Shown one piece after another: positions 1 to 11,442 of a stretch of DNA of 64,000 bases. The notes under the pieces were generated by a model. The model did no database searches. It saw only the letters and a list, made by a program, of their open reading frames with translations, and was not told where the DNA came from. A program made the position numbers and the translations under genes. The stretch is taken from assembly GCA_034509735.1 (NCBI GenBank), contig JACGWO010000008.1, positions 10,241,864-10,305,863 on the forward strand, read 5' to 3'. The stretch is from Sesamum alatum. Lineage: Eukaryota > Streptophyta > Magnoliopsida > Lamiales > Pedaliaceae. Every line of letters starts with the position of its first letter. The stretch's first letter is position 1.

Positions 1-1951
1 ATTTTTGAACATTTACTATCAACCACTTAATTCTGGATTGAGCATGCAATTACCTTTTTGTCCATTGCATTTAATCACTATCACAGCTGACGATGTGATG
101 CAATAAATGGTGCAGCTTGTGTGTTTTTTGTAGGACTAATACTATAAGGTCACGCAAATCAATAAATGTTCACCTACCTACAATAAATACCACCTTCCAC
201 ATTTCAGAAAATTAATGAAGATCGTCAGTGCAATTTGATCCAAATTGAGGGGCAAATTAGACTTCCTACACACACTTTATGAGGACAATAAAGGAAACGA
301 AAGTTAATAGGAATTGATGTGGGTCCCACATATTAACAATATGAAATCTGAAAATTGGATTGATGTAGTGCAAATAGTATGGCCTAGAAGGGGGCTTTGG
401 CAAATAGTAGCGGATTTTGTCTTTTATAAGTAAACAAGTGACATGCCCATATTAACCCGTATATATGGGCTAATACGGTCCGATAAACACAACCTAAGTG
501 GTAATAATATTTATTTAAGAATTAAAAGTTTTACTAAAGTTGAGTATAAATTAAAATTTATAGTATCCCGCATGGTTCTGAGGTTGTACCTTCACCCCGT
601 CCTAACCATCAAAGTATTTTATGGAATTGGGATAACTTGGAAAGGGCTTAAATCAAAATGCTTATGGGTTGAGATCCATTTAAGTGGTTTTCAAATCGAT
701 TTAAATTGAATTTGGATGGGCCTTGTCCCAAGAAGAATCATAGTTACAAGTTTACAATTTTCAAGAGAAAGGATTTGTCAAACATTCTAATTTTTCAAAT
801 TTTTAACAAAATCATAGTTATAAAATAATTCTCCTTTCGACTGTCATATGGTCTATTTTTAAATATTTAAATTAAGAGAGCGTTTGGGGTGAACTTATAA
901 GATTTTCAAAATATTTTATCAAATATTTAAAAGTCATAAAGATATTAAAAAGTGTTTGTTATTTTTTTTTTTTAAAAATAAGTTTCTGACATCCAAAACT
1001 AATAAAAGATTACACTAGAAAAAAGTTATCATTGAATCATGGCTAAAAATAACTAACCGTGGTAAATAGTCATTCATCACAGCCACGCAATGGTAGTTGG
1101 CCGTGATTTTTGTGAGTGTGGTAAAAATATTTGTCATGACAAAAATATTTGCTATGGCTCATAGCCATGGCGAAAATAGTTTCCATAATGGATAATTTAG
1201 ATTTTTGCAATGATTTTTATTTAACCACAGCTAATAATAAGTATTTGTCATGATTTTAGTCCATACATAATACAATTGTAGTTAATAATAAAAAAAATTC
1301 TAGTGTTATAAAACCCTTCTTTGTTTTTTTTTTTTTTTATAAAAAAAGTAGGTAGTTATTAATTTATTTTTTAAAATTTAACAAGATCCTTTAAATATTT
1401 TGTATTAGTTACAAAATTATCATTATTAACATTTTATAAGTTTCACAATCTAATTTTATCTAAGCACTACAAAATCGTATATTTTAAGATTTATTTTGTG
1501 ATTTCAATAATATCTAATAAGACGTGTTTTAAATAAATTCAACCAATCCCACTAACTCTATAAAATGAGACAAATTAAGGGTTTTATCAGATTGTAATTT
1601 TTAATGTATTTTTTATTATATTTAACATGTACACGTCATGTGTATAATTTTTTTAAATAAAATTATGTATAAAATATAATTAAAAAATTTATAATAAAAA
1701 ATCCAATTCGTACTTCTACGTACTGATCAAGGAAACACAAGTACACTTTTCTCATAACATTAAGAACAAAACATTGACATCCCATAATGAGAAAGGATCA
1801 CGTTACAATGAGGCAACCACAAAATAATTCTCAATACCCCCTCCCCCCAAAAAAGTCAAAGAATTTAAAGGACAGAAATTAGGTTTAGGATATTACAAAA
1901 ACTGATACATCAAACATGCGACTCTATGTTTACAATACAGATCGAAGTTGG
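1..1951. other. Intergenic region downstream of the first pectate lyase
   Basis: AT-rich DNA with no credible gene. The open frame at 443-709 has no recognisable domain and lies in low-complexity sequence. A small CACTA-type element at 1013-1305 is annotated separately. The last roughly 250 bases probably include the 3' UTR of the minus-strand pectate lyase, whose stop codon is at 1952-1954. Confidence 0.6.
1013..1305. mobile_element. CACTA-type miniature element (MITE), 293 bp
   Basis: The element begins CACTAGAA and ends TTCTAGTG, so the termini are inverted repeats of the CACTA (En/Spm) type. It is flanked by a perfect 3-bp direct repeat TTA (1010-1012 and 1306-1308), the duplication length made by CACTA transposases. 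The interior has repeated CATGGC and GTGGTAAA motifs but no coding capacity, so it must have been mobilised in trans. Confidence 0.8.
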
Positions 1952-4427
1952 TCAGCATTCTTGAGAAGGTAAACAAAGGAGAGGGCCAGCATCGGATGTT
2001 AAGGCCGGAACCAAGGATCCTGCTGCTGCACTAAAATACTGCGATCTCACATAGTTTGGAGCACAGCTTCCCCAACCTGACGGCACAAAATACGCCCCGT
2101 TTACAAATACATCCCTGTTAGATCTCCATTTCCAGCTCTTCCACCCGGCCTCCTTCGTCTCCCGTTTCGTAACCTGTCCTCAAAAATCATTCATTGCCAA
2201 TAAGAAATTCAATTCAAGTTAATTAAGCATTGGGAAAAATGCTTTTTTTGTCCCACGAGATTAGAGTATTATTTGTTTTGATACCACAATTTAGGTAGGT
2301 GGTTGTTTTAGTCCCACAAAACACGTTTTTCAGTTTTCTTGATCCCAAAATGTCACGTTTTTCAGTTTTTTTGGTCCCAAAATGTCATGTCCATGTGCAA
2401 GGCATATGACATTTTGGGATCAAAAAAACTGAAAAACGTGTTTTATGAGACTAAAACAACTACCTACCTAATTTGTAGTACCAAAACAAATAATGCTCTA
2501 GTTTTAGAGGACCAAAAAAGCATTTTTTTCACTAATTTATTGCTCCCACCTGTTTAGCGTAAGGGTCATTTGAAGCCACAAAGTAGTTGCTTTCACTGAG
2601 AATTGTTGGATCCGCACTCCCTCCGATTGCATACATTATCCACCGATCGTACCTATTGTTGGCGACATGGGCGTATCCGTATCTGACTCTGCACGTCCAA
2701 CGTTAGTATGCAGCATTAGACGGACCGTACCTCCGTAGTCTAACAATATTTGAGAGATTAATTAGACTCATGCACATTACATTCTTAGTTTATTACCTTG
2801 GCATCCTTTGAACTAATCCAGGGCCAAAAGTGGTTAAAACTACCGTCACTTTCATGATTCTGTCGGCCGTATATCCGTCTCTATGTCCCAGCAACATCAC
2901 CTGAAAATTCGATCAATGTTAATGTCACAAATAAGACTAACTAGAACCCTATTTAATTACAGCATCAAGAGTTACATCTTTATATTCTAGTATATGTATA
3001 GTATTAATTGTCGATGCACGATATATGTAGTAAGAAAGGTTGGATTGGAGTTTTCGTTGCAAAATCTGTTCCATTTTTTACTCCATTCAACATTCATATA
3101 CGATTTTACAAAATAAAATATAGGAAAATTATTTTTTTAGTCCGTTAAGTGTGCCCAATATTAATTTAATCTGGTAATTATGCCCATTTTTTTCTAAGTC
3201 CAGTAACTTACAAAATTGATGAGATTTAGTCCGAATTAGGATTTTTTACTCAATTTTCCGGTGATATTTTGGCAAATTAGCCGAAAAATGCACACGTGGC
3301 AAGTATTCGGTTAATTTCTGGCAACTCATACACGTGTACAACCACATGTATTAATTGTCACATGGACAACCACATGTATTAGATGACATTCAAATTAAAG
3401 CCAACCTCATTGCAATTGCCACGTAGATTTAAAAATTATCAAAATATGTCCAGTTGGCATGCCATGTAATATTTCCGGCCAAGAAATCAAAAATCTACCA
3501 CCGAAGGACTAAATCTCATCAATTTTGCAAGCAACTGAACTTAGAAAAAAATGAACATAATTATCAGACTAAAATTAATATTGTGCAGATTTAACAGACT
3601 GAAAAAATAACTTTCCCTAAAATATATGATGTTATTCTTATTCACGTAACATGCATACAAGACAGAGTTTGTAACAGAAAATCCAATCGAAAGAAAGGAG
3701 TACGTACCTTGTCGTGTTGAGTGAAGTAATTATTGGAAACAGTTACAAGATTCGACGCATGTATGACATCTACAAGACCATCAGTGCACCGAGCCAGGTA
3801 GCAATGGTCGATCCACACGTTGGACGACGCAAACACGCTGATGGCATCGCCGTCAGAGCCAAGCCTCTCTCCGACATGGTCGGGCGTGCTCCGGACCATA
3901 CCCGGTTTCCCGGGCTTGCAGTCATGAATGCTAATCCCATGTATTATGACATGGCTCACACCCTCTATAGTGATGCATGGCCCGTTGGATATTTCAACTC
4001 TTGCACCTCTACCATCAATGGTCTTATAGCTGTTCACCATCAGCTCATTCTCAAGACTAATAACCATGTCCCTCTCGAAAACAATCCACAGCGGCTGGGT
4101 CTGGATCGCCCCGTACCGGAGCATGCCCTGTTTCGGATTAACCGGGTCGTCCGACGGGTCGGTCACCACGTATATCGCCCCGTTCTTACCTCCCATTGCA
4201 TTGCTGCCGAACCCTACTGCACAATCAGCTAGAGCTTTCCGGTTCGATTCCCAATTCGGGTCGGATCTCCAGCAGGAATCGATTTTGTTCATCAACTTGG
4301 TAACGGGTCTAGGGTATGTTGTGAGAGTTTTATTTACAACTTTTGATGTATGAGCCATATAACCTGAAATGCAGAAGGCCAATAGCCATGATAGTATGAA
4401 AAGAGAAGTAGAAGAAGTTTCGGCCAT
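1952..4427 (-). CDS. Pectate lyase (PL1 family), four exons, 394 aa
   Basis: Predicted secreted enzyme that cleaves de-esterified pectin in the cell wall by calcium-dependent beta-elimination. Exons on the minus strand are 4427-3708, 2900-2797, 2688-2550 and 2173-1952, all with GT-AG borders and one continuous frame. The start at 4427 opens with a hydrophobic signal-peptide-like segment; an upstream in-frame ATG at 4460 would only add 11 residues before it. Family marks seen: DGRGA, the [14 protein letters not shown] calcium and substrate region, the catalytic-loop motif RMPRVR, and [11 protein letters not shown] near the C terminus. The fourth exon ends in [11 protein letters not shown]. Introns 1 and 3 hold miniature elements. 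At the site where its paralogue at 24.1-25.5 kb reads VFNHFG this gene reads VLTTFG, through a base deletion plus a base insertion. Whether the enzyme remains active is unknown. Confidence 0.9.
2232..2530. mobile_element. Fold-back miniature element in intron 3 of the first pectate lyase
   Basis: A near-complete palindrome of about 300 bp. The left arm starts GGGAAAAATGCTTTTTTTG and the right arm is its inverted copy ending GCATTTTTTTC. The centre repeats CCCAAAATGTCA in both directions. No flanking duplication is obvious, so the class is uncertain (Mutator-like arms). It accounts for most of the 376-bp intron; the matching intron of the paralogue is 91 bp. Confidence 0.7.
3123..3617. mobile_element. 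Mutator-type MITE in intron 1 of the first pectate lyase, 495 bp
   Basis: The arms are inverted: GGAAAATTATTTTTTTAGTC at the left and its imperfect complement, ending ATAACTTTCCC, at the right. It is flanked by a perfect 9-bp target duplication TAAAATATA (3114-3122 and 3618-3626), typical of Mutator-like transposition. There is no coding capacity. It lies wholly inside intron 1 (2901-3707), so splicing can remove it. Confidence 0.85.
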
Positions 4428-4860
4428 GGCTGAGGTTTGGGAGGGAAGAAAGAGTAGCAAGAAACATATAAATAGGTAAGAAAGATGGTTGTGGCAGCCA
4501 TGTCGGGAGAGTGTAAGGTTTCAGTTTGTTGTTTGGTAAGATTTTGTAGCTGCATTCAGACGTGTGAGCACGAGCTACCCCACAAAGGTTGTACTAATTA
4601 AGGATTGTGGGAGATAGAGTCTGTATATACTCAGTGGGTGAATTATTGATTATTTTAGTACTGTTGACTGTTAACAATTGCTCTCCGGCACGATTAATAT
4701 AAGTGATTAATTCCATGTGTTGGATAAATATCAGCCCAGTTGTTGTGGTTACAAGTTCTTTGTTTTCTGGATGAAAGAAAAAGATGCTGAGGTCAAGGTC
4801 GCCAGAGAATAATACCTATTGAACCCTGATGTTATGACACTGTTATGTGAGTGATGCACA
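4428..4860. other. Promoter and 5' flank of the first pectate lyase
   Basis: This flank lies upstream of the minus-strand start codon. On the minus strand a TATTTATA sequence (complement of 4466-4474) sits about 40 bases before the ATG and could act as a TATA element, though it is not canonical. Nothing else recognisable is seen before the miniature element at 4861. Confidence 0.4.
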
Positions 4861-5047
4861 GAAAATTTTAGGCGGGATTCCACTCGGATAAATTTAAATC
4901 AATTATATGATAAGTGTAATATATATATATATTTATTGTGTGATTGGTGTACAGTTCAAAAAAAGTGATCAATTACATAACAAATGTATCACAATTGCTC
5001 TATGATTGATTTGATTCAATTAAATTAGGTTTGGAGAAGAATTTTTC
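4861..5047. mobile_element. Small Mutator-type MITE, 187 bp (same family as 11263-11442)
   Basis: Flanked by a perfect 10-bp duplication GTGATGCACA (4851-4860 and 5048-5057). The interior shares ATCAATTATATGATAAGT and a TGATTGGTGTACA-like stretch with the element at 11263-11442, so both belong to one family. The arms are weakly inverted (GAAAATTTTAG against AGAATTTTTC). It is non-coding. Confidence 0.8.
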
Positions 5048-5340
5048 GTGATGCACAACAGTGGGGAAAGTCCCATAATTATTATCTATGTTGTATTATC
5101 CCAGCACAAGTGACGCGCGCGAGGATAATCTCCTACAGGTTGTATCGTGATCTATACTCCCAACTTAATTTTAATTCGCAGACATGTTTGGATCCATGTC
5201 ATTTATTCGAAACGGCTCCGATCAAATAAAAATTATGTATGAACTCATCATGATCAACCAATTATTTTTACATATGGTTCATGTGAAATTATACAGTTAT
5301 GAAATTTATAAATATTCGTCCTCCTTCCTTAAGTACACTG

Positions 5341-5754
5341 ATGCGGTTTGGGACTTGATCCGTGCCCCGTTGCGCAAGATATTATCCGCTTTGGCTCTGT
5401 ATGAGTCTCACGATTTTGTACTGAAAAGGCGCCTCGCTAGGGAAATGAGGCATTAGGGCTTATAAGCGACTCAAGCTCCTCGTCTGCAACCGATGTAAGA
5501 CACTTGCTACATCATCAGCCCGCCAGAAGAGGGGCTTCGGATGAGCACATGGCCGTGTTCCCATAGACAGCGCCAAATGATGCGGCTTACGACTTGATCG
5601 GTGCCCCGTTGCGTGAGGTATTGTCCGCTTTGGCTCTGTATGAACCTCACGGTTTTGTCCTGAAAAGGCGTCTCATTAGGGAGAGAAGGCATTGGGACTT
5701 ATATGTCATTCAAGCTCCTCGTCTGTAACCGATGTGGGATGCTTGCTACATCAT
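5341..5754. repeat. Two direct copies of a 175-bp dispersed repeat
   Basis: Copies at 5341-5515 and 5580-5754 share GTGCCCCGTTGCG, TTGGCTCTGTATGA, CTGAAAAGGCG, CAAGCTCCTCGTCTG and CTTGCTACATCAT with scattered differences. A third, more diverged and shorter copy starts near 7834, and its tail-like motif recurs near 8260-8310. The open frame at 5184-5456 runs into the first copy and is not considered a gene. The origin is unknown; the arrangement resembles fragments of a retroelement LTR. Confidence 0.65.
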
Positions 5755-6267
5755 ACACTGTTTGCTACACTAACATTTATTACGACCTTAAACCTTTATT
5801 ATTTTACAACCTATCTAACTAAAACATCAGATGGACCTTTGGATTTGAATTTAAAATGTAGAACACCTTATGATTGTTGGTACAATTTTTTTTTTCTTCT
5901 TCCTCTTTTTTGGGCCCATAGATGTGCCCACTCGCACACACCCAATGTTTGAACTCAATACCGCTAACATAAAATTTAAAGCCCAAAGTGCTGGACTGTG
6001 CCCAATGGGTGGATTTTGTGGATGCAGTGGTGTTGGTTGTTTCTGGTAATTTGGGGATTGGAATTGATTGGAGTTTGTGTTACAGGGTTTCATATCTGAT
6101 TAGGCCCAAACAACAACTAAACAATTGGACCGGACAGGGCTCCAGCCCAATTCAGTATCCCTAACAGAAGCCAGATCCCATTGGGCTTTTCAGTTTCCAT
6201 AGTAATAGAAAAGGGGTAATTCGGCCCAAAAGATAAAAATGAAGAGGTGTGGGGAATAAATAATTAA

Positions 6268-6695
6268 GGGTAAATTACATCTACCTCCCCTGAAGTTTGG
6301 CATAATTACAAATACCCCTTCGTTTTTTGAAAAATTACAAATACCCTCCTGAAGTTTGTAATGGTCTAACAAATAACCCATTACCATCCATTTTTATGGG
6401 TAAACTGACGAAAATGCCCTTATGCACTGAATTATTTTTTTATCTAATTCTTAAAATTTTTTGGATTATAATGTATAGGGAGAGGTTTTTTAAGTTTTTT
6501 ACACAGAGGAGGAATAATGCAATTTGTCTCGAATGATTTTTCTACAATTTTAATAAAAAAGTTAAGGGCAAAATGGTCAATTTTCGGCATTTGGTTAAAA
6601 ATTATAAATCTCAAGAGAGTATTTGTATTTTTTTGAATAATAAGGGGGTATTTATAATTATGTCAAATCTCAGGGGAGGTAGATGTAATTTACTC
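6268..6695. mobile_element. Mutator-type MITE, 428 bp
   Basis: Inverted arms GGGTAAATTACATCTACC and GGTAGATGTAATTTACTC are flanked by a perfect 9-bp duplication AATAATTAA (6259-6267 and 6696-6704). It is related to the elements at 12496-12882, 23000-23255 and 62934-63360, which share the G-TAAATTACA terminus. It is non-coding. Confidence 0.85.
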
Positions 6696-6936
6696 AATAA
6701 TTAATTGAGAATCGAAATAATTAAAGTGACACTTGTCAGCATTGGATTGCAATGAGGTAGGAAAATGGACTGGAGTGGGAGGAGTGTATATTTGATTGAT
6801 GCGCATGTGCTGTAAACACAATCAATGTACAAACAATTATTACAACTTCTTCACCTACGTGCCTCCGCAAATCCTGTCTATGCCGCCCCTCCACCCCCTC
6901 CACGTGCCTCTTAATTCTTCATTACCAATTATTTTA

Positions 6937-7630
6937 GGAATAATTATACTCACTTCTTCTGAAATTTGATATAATTATACACAAACTTCCTATAATTTAA
7001 AAAATTACACCTAATATTTATAGTTATAATAGATGTCAAGATCTCCTACAAAAAATAATCAATTTATCTTTCTACCCATAATAAGTGGCTAAAAAAATTA
7101 AAAAAAAAACATGAAAAATTAAAAGGCCAAAAAGACAAAATTGCCCTATATAAATAAATGAACAAGCACCTTAGTTTTGACACCATTGTTATTATCCTCT
7201 TCTCTTCTGCATGACCACTCGCCTACCCCGGCCCAAAATCAACCGATCATTGTCTCAAACAAGGTTTTACATAGCGATCTAATTTATTTATTTAATATAA
7301 TAATAGTTGAATTGTAAAACTAGTAATTTATTAAATATATTACACTATGGTTTAATATAATTAATTATAAGTAAAAACTCACATGTATAAGTGTGTGAAA
7401 TATATAAAGGTAGTTTGGTTAAAAAAATATTTGACCTATAATAAGTCAACCAAGGCCCAAATGAATTTTCAGTCAACTTTTTTGCTGATGTTAGCAAATT
7501 CTATCAATTTTATTAATTGAAGGATCTATATGTTTGATGAAAATAAAAGTAAGGGTATTAGATGTAATTTTTCAAACCACATGGGATCCAAATTACACAA
7601 AACCTCACGGGAGGGGAGTGTAATTATCCC
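6937..7630. mobile_element. Mutator-type MITE, 694 bp
   Basis: The termini GGAATAATTATACTCACTTC and GGGGAGTGTAATTATCCC are inverted. A perfect 9-bp duplication ATTATTTTA flanks it (6928-6936 and 7631-7639). No protein is encoded. Confidence 0.8.
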
Positions 7631-7690
7631 ATTATTTTATTTACTATTTGAAAAAATTCTGTTTCTAACTTGACTTGCATTTAAAAAATT

Positions 7691-7723
7691 ATGCATACGG
7701 GGATCGCGTGCATTAGGTGCTAG
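7691..7723 (+). mobile_element. Helitron 3' terminus (5' end not found)
   Basis: A short hairpin (ATGCA at 7691-7695 pairing with TGCAT at 7709-7713) with the GC-rich core CGGGGATCGCGTGC is followed by CTAG at 7720-7723 and then T. Helitrons end in CTAG a few bases after such a hairpin and insert between A and T. The 5' end is uncertain; a weak candidate ATCTATACTCC lies near 5152. Confidence 0.5.
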
Positions 7724-8322
7724 TTTTCTAATATGATGATTAACAATGTATTTTTATTGTTTGTCCAATAACTAGATATTCATGTACAACACTTTAATTC
7801 AAATTAAATTTGATCGACTCAAATTATGTAATGATGTGGCTTATGATTCGATAGGTGTCTCGTTGCATAAGATATTATCGTTCTAATTTCACATGAGTCT
7901 CATAGTTTTGTTCAGAAAATGAGGGGGTCAGAATAATTATTTTTTATTGATAAAATGTATATTGACCAAAGTATTTCAAAACATATTTATTTTTACAGAA
8001 TATGACAATCTCGTTAACGTTTCAATATGACAATCTCGTTAAAAATTAATGAAAAAGGATTTAAGAAAATATTAATTGCGATCAATTATTTACTTTAATT
8101 TTCTTATCTTTCATATAACATTTAAATGCAAAAAATTTATTTATGCACGAATCCCGCATCATGTTACAAAGATGATGAGCTTGTGTAGATTATAAGGATA
8201 AACATGTGAACTTCATAGTTAGAGCAAATAGTAGCTTCGGCAATGAGACATCAATTGCATCGTCGACTTATAAGTCACTCAAACTTTTTATTTGCAATCG
8301 GTGTGGAAACCCTGAAAATATC

Positions 8323-8358
<36 letters not shown>

Positions 8359-9207
8359 AGCAAGAACCAGCCTAGAAAACAACCTTATAAAATTTGTTTT
8401 TGAAAACATTGGATTCCCAACCTACACTAGATCATAGCTCCAATTGCATACAAAATAAAATGGGGTGCATGAATTTTGCACCAAAATTTCCTCTTTATAT
8501 ATGCAAGTCAAAGAAAGAGTATCTAATCAACCACAATATCTTAATACAAAGTCAATTAATAAAGAAACTGAATAGACACATATATGTCAACAGTTGAATT
8601 TTGCAACAATTAAAATTATGCAAAATGAGCTTTCAACATAGGGAAAAAAAATCACCAAATATGCAATTATTTATTGATGGCATCTTAGAAATTTTAAGCT
8701 ATTAATATAGACTTATTAGGATATTAATATTAAATAAATCTCCACTCCAACATATTAAACTTTTAGGTTAGGTTGTTCTTTAACATATATGAGAGTTACA
8801 CCTAACAGAGGTCTCTTGGGTCCGAATCTCATTGCCCACCCATTTGTGCAATAATTTTTTACGTGCAAAATTTACACGTGGAGAGTATGTTAAGATATTA
8901 ATATTAAATAATTCTACTGTTTAACAGCTCAACATTTTAGATGAGATGATCGTTTAATACGATCATTTAAAAGATAATAGAATATATACCACCAATAATA
9001 ATAAATATCAAGAATTGGAGAAGGGTTGTTCAGCTGGGAATTAAGATATCAATTTTCACCAAAAAATTATAATAGAATTAACATAAGTTGACGTGAGAGA
9101 AAAATAGATGCTTATTGGCATATATGTTATATTATATTATCTCCTGAAAAACAAGATTCTTGAATTTGTATGGCGTTGCGTGCTTAGACTTGACCAGGTA
9201 TATAATA

Positions 9208-9260
<53 letters not shown>

Positions 9261-9753
9261 CTTGAGAAAATTATAAAACAAGCACAAATCTATAATTAAT
9301 TTTGCCAACATACATTTATCTGTACAAATAATTGAGCTGAAATTCTGTTAATATGGCAATTTCTTTCTTCTATACCCGAACTACTTTCTTTATTAAAATA
9401 TATATATATATATATGTCAAGGAGTAGACTTTTACAAATATACATTCAAGGCAAGCCCAAATAATATATATATATATATATATAGATATTAAATCAAAGC
9501 AAACGTATTATTGAGCTGAATTGATGAGTTAATCTAATTAGGTTATATTTGGATTGATGGATTTAAAATTTCTAATAGTAAATTCTATAAATTTGATTTG
9601 ATATTTCTATAAATCTTTAATTCTTATTTTGAACTATATTTTGTGAAATATTGATGGATTTTAATTTTTTTTTATATATAGAGTGATTCGAAATTATTTT
9701 TTAAAATAATTCGCTTAAATCCAAATCCTTTTATTCAAATATAAAATAGAAAA
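7724..9753. other. AT-rich intergenic stretch
   Basis: No gene is recognised. It contains a diverged third copy of the 175-bp repeat near 7834-7925, repeated GATATTAATATTAAATAA blocks near 8720 and 8895, and three TA microsatellites. The open frames at 8206-8597 arise from AAT and A runs. Confidence 0.5.
9212..9258. repeat. (TA)n microsatellite
   Basis: About 23 uninterrupted TA units. Shorter TA tracts follow at about 9399-9415 and 9464-9483. Confidence 0.95.
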
Positions 9754-10797
9754 GGGTTAAATGTCACGTATGGAGTCATCTGCACTTTGCCCTCAACTTT
9801 GTTTTTTAATTTTTACACTTCCCCGTCCAATCTTTTGATTTCATTGCACTTTGCACTTCTGGGGAATAATGATGGAATATTTCGTCAACGTGTGCTCACG
9901 AGCCTGAGGGCGATTTTAGGTTAGGTAAGATAAGGGTTAAATGCAGATACCACCATATAGGATCATTTGCACTTTGTCCCCAATTTTTTTTTAAAAAATA
10001 ATAATTCAAAAATATGTAGAAAAATGCCAAAAAATGGAGAAAATTTTCAAAAAATTTAATATATGATTTGCAAATAAACAACTTCACATTAAAATCCAAA
10101 ATCAAACCAGAAAGCAAAGAACTTTGTACAACATTGAGTGTCTACAATCCGAATGAAAACACTTTAACCTTCAATTCACAAACAAAAAACTTTAATACAA
10201 CCACAAAATCAGTGGAATATAACAAAGATTGGAAAAAAAAGACCCAAATGAGAAAATAAGAAAACCTTATCGACCCAGATGAAGAAATTGAACTCCAACA
10301 ACTCAGATGAAAAAAATCACGAAACAACGCAATTTCACAACAATACCAAATACACCCCCTTGTATAAAAAGAGGCAAAATCAAACCCAAAAAGAAAGAAA
10401 AACAAAAAGAAAAATTGTGTGTATTTTTGTTGGCGCCACCATTAGGCAGATGTGTGTATTTCTGCCGACGGCAATATTATATTTTGACTTGTGATGTGAA
10501 GTTGTTTATCTGTATATTAGGCATTGAATTTTCTGGAAATTTTCTCCATTATTTGTTATTTTCTCTATTTATAATTTTTTTTTTACAGAAAAAAAAGTTG
10601 GGGCAAAGTGCAGTTGACCCATACGTAACCCAATCCAAATCACCTTCAGGCACGTGAATGCACATAAACGAGATATTTCATTATTATTTTTGAAAAAGTG
10701 TAAAGTGCAACAAAATAAAAAGAATGAATAAAAAAGTGTAAAAAAAAAAACGATTGAGGACAAAATGCAAATGGGCTCATTGGGAGTGCCTAACCCC
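9754..10797. mobile_element. Fold-back element with long terminal inverted repeats, about 1.04 kb
   Basis: The left end GGGTTAAATGTCACG and the right end, read on the other strand as GGGGTTAGGCACTCC, begin arms that stay inverted for several hundred bases. Both arms carry CATTTGCACTTTG-like blocks, twice each, and the pair AACAACTTCACATTA / TGATGTGAAGTTGTTT continues the inversion inward to about 10090 and 10490. The central 350 bases are A-rich and non-coding. No clear target duplication was seen, so the class (Mutator-like fold-back) is tentative. Confidence 0.65.
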
Positions 10798-11262
10798 ATT
10801 AAAGAAACTGAAAACTAAAATTTTTACACATCAAAAACTACAAAAAAGACAAAAATAAATAAATAAAAAAGGACAAGAAAAGGGAAAAAAAATAAAGTAA
10901 AGGCATCACAAAAAACGAAGAGGATATATATAAAACTAATAATTGCAAGTCTAGTTCGCATTTCCCCCATGTTAATAATCTTTTTATAGTAAACAACAAC
11001 GGATATGCAGGTGGTTTGTTCTGAATTATATAATCCAATAAAAGAGAGATGACCGGCGGGAATGTGGGGTCGGCGCCGGCCTTCCACCACCCCCCACAAG
11101 ATTTTATACCTCGGCTGCAACACCCTTTCCATCTATATATTTATTAATTTATATATCTATTATTAATTTAATGTTGCAACCCCATATGACCCTTGACCTT
11201 GAGTGTTCCTCATTCAAACCCCATTTTTTAATTTCTCTCCTCCTCCTTAGTATATATTGTTT
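10798..11262. other. Intergenic, no feature recognised
   Basis: A-rich DNA followed by a GC-richer patch near 11050-11130. The minus-strand open frames here are runs of F, L and Y from A tracts and have no domain. Confidence 0.4.
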
Positions 11263-11442
11263 GGGAAATTCTAACTCGAATTCGACTGGATTAAATCTAA
11301 ATCAATTATATGATAAGTTTAAAATATTTGTCGTGTGATTGATGTACAATTTAAAAAAAGTGGCTAATCAAATAACAAGTGTATCATACTTACTATATAA
11401 TTAATTTGGTTCGACCAGATCTAATTGGAATAAGAATTTTCC
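11263..11442. mobile_element. Small Mutator-type MITE, 180 bp
   Basis: Inverted termini GGGAAATTCTAACTCGAAT and AATAAGAATTTTCC are flanked by a perfect 9-bp duplication ATATTGTTT (11254-11262 and 11443-11451). It is the same family as 4861-5047. Its right half and adjoining DNA are duplicated once more just downstream. Confidence 0.85.

Noticed and set aside
2339..2557. 72-codon open frame
   Set aside because: Lies in a palindromic miniature element and crosses into a pectate lyase exon on the opposite strand.
3714..4232. 172-codon plus-strand open frame
   Set aside because: It is the antisense shadow of pectate lyase exon 1, whose minus-strand frame carries the family motifs.
5152..7723. 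A complete Helitron from ATCTATACTCC to the CTAG at 7723
   Set aside because: The 5' motif diverges after eight bases and cannot be tied to the 3' end without other copies.
10142..10657. Several overlapping Lys/Asn- or Phe-rich open frames
   Set aside because: They arise from A and T runs within the fold-back element at 9754-10797.
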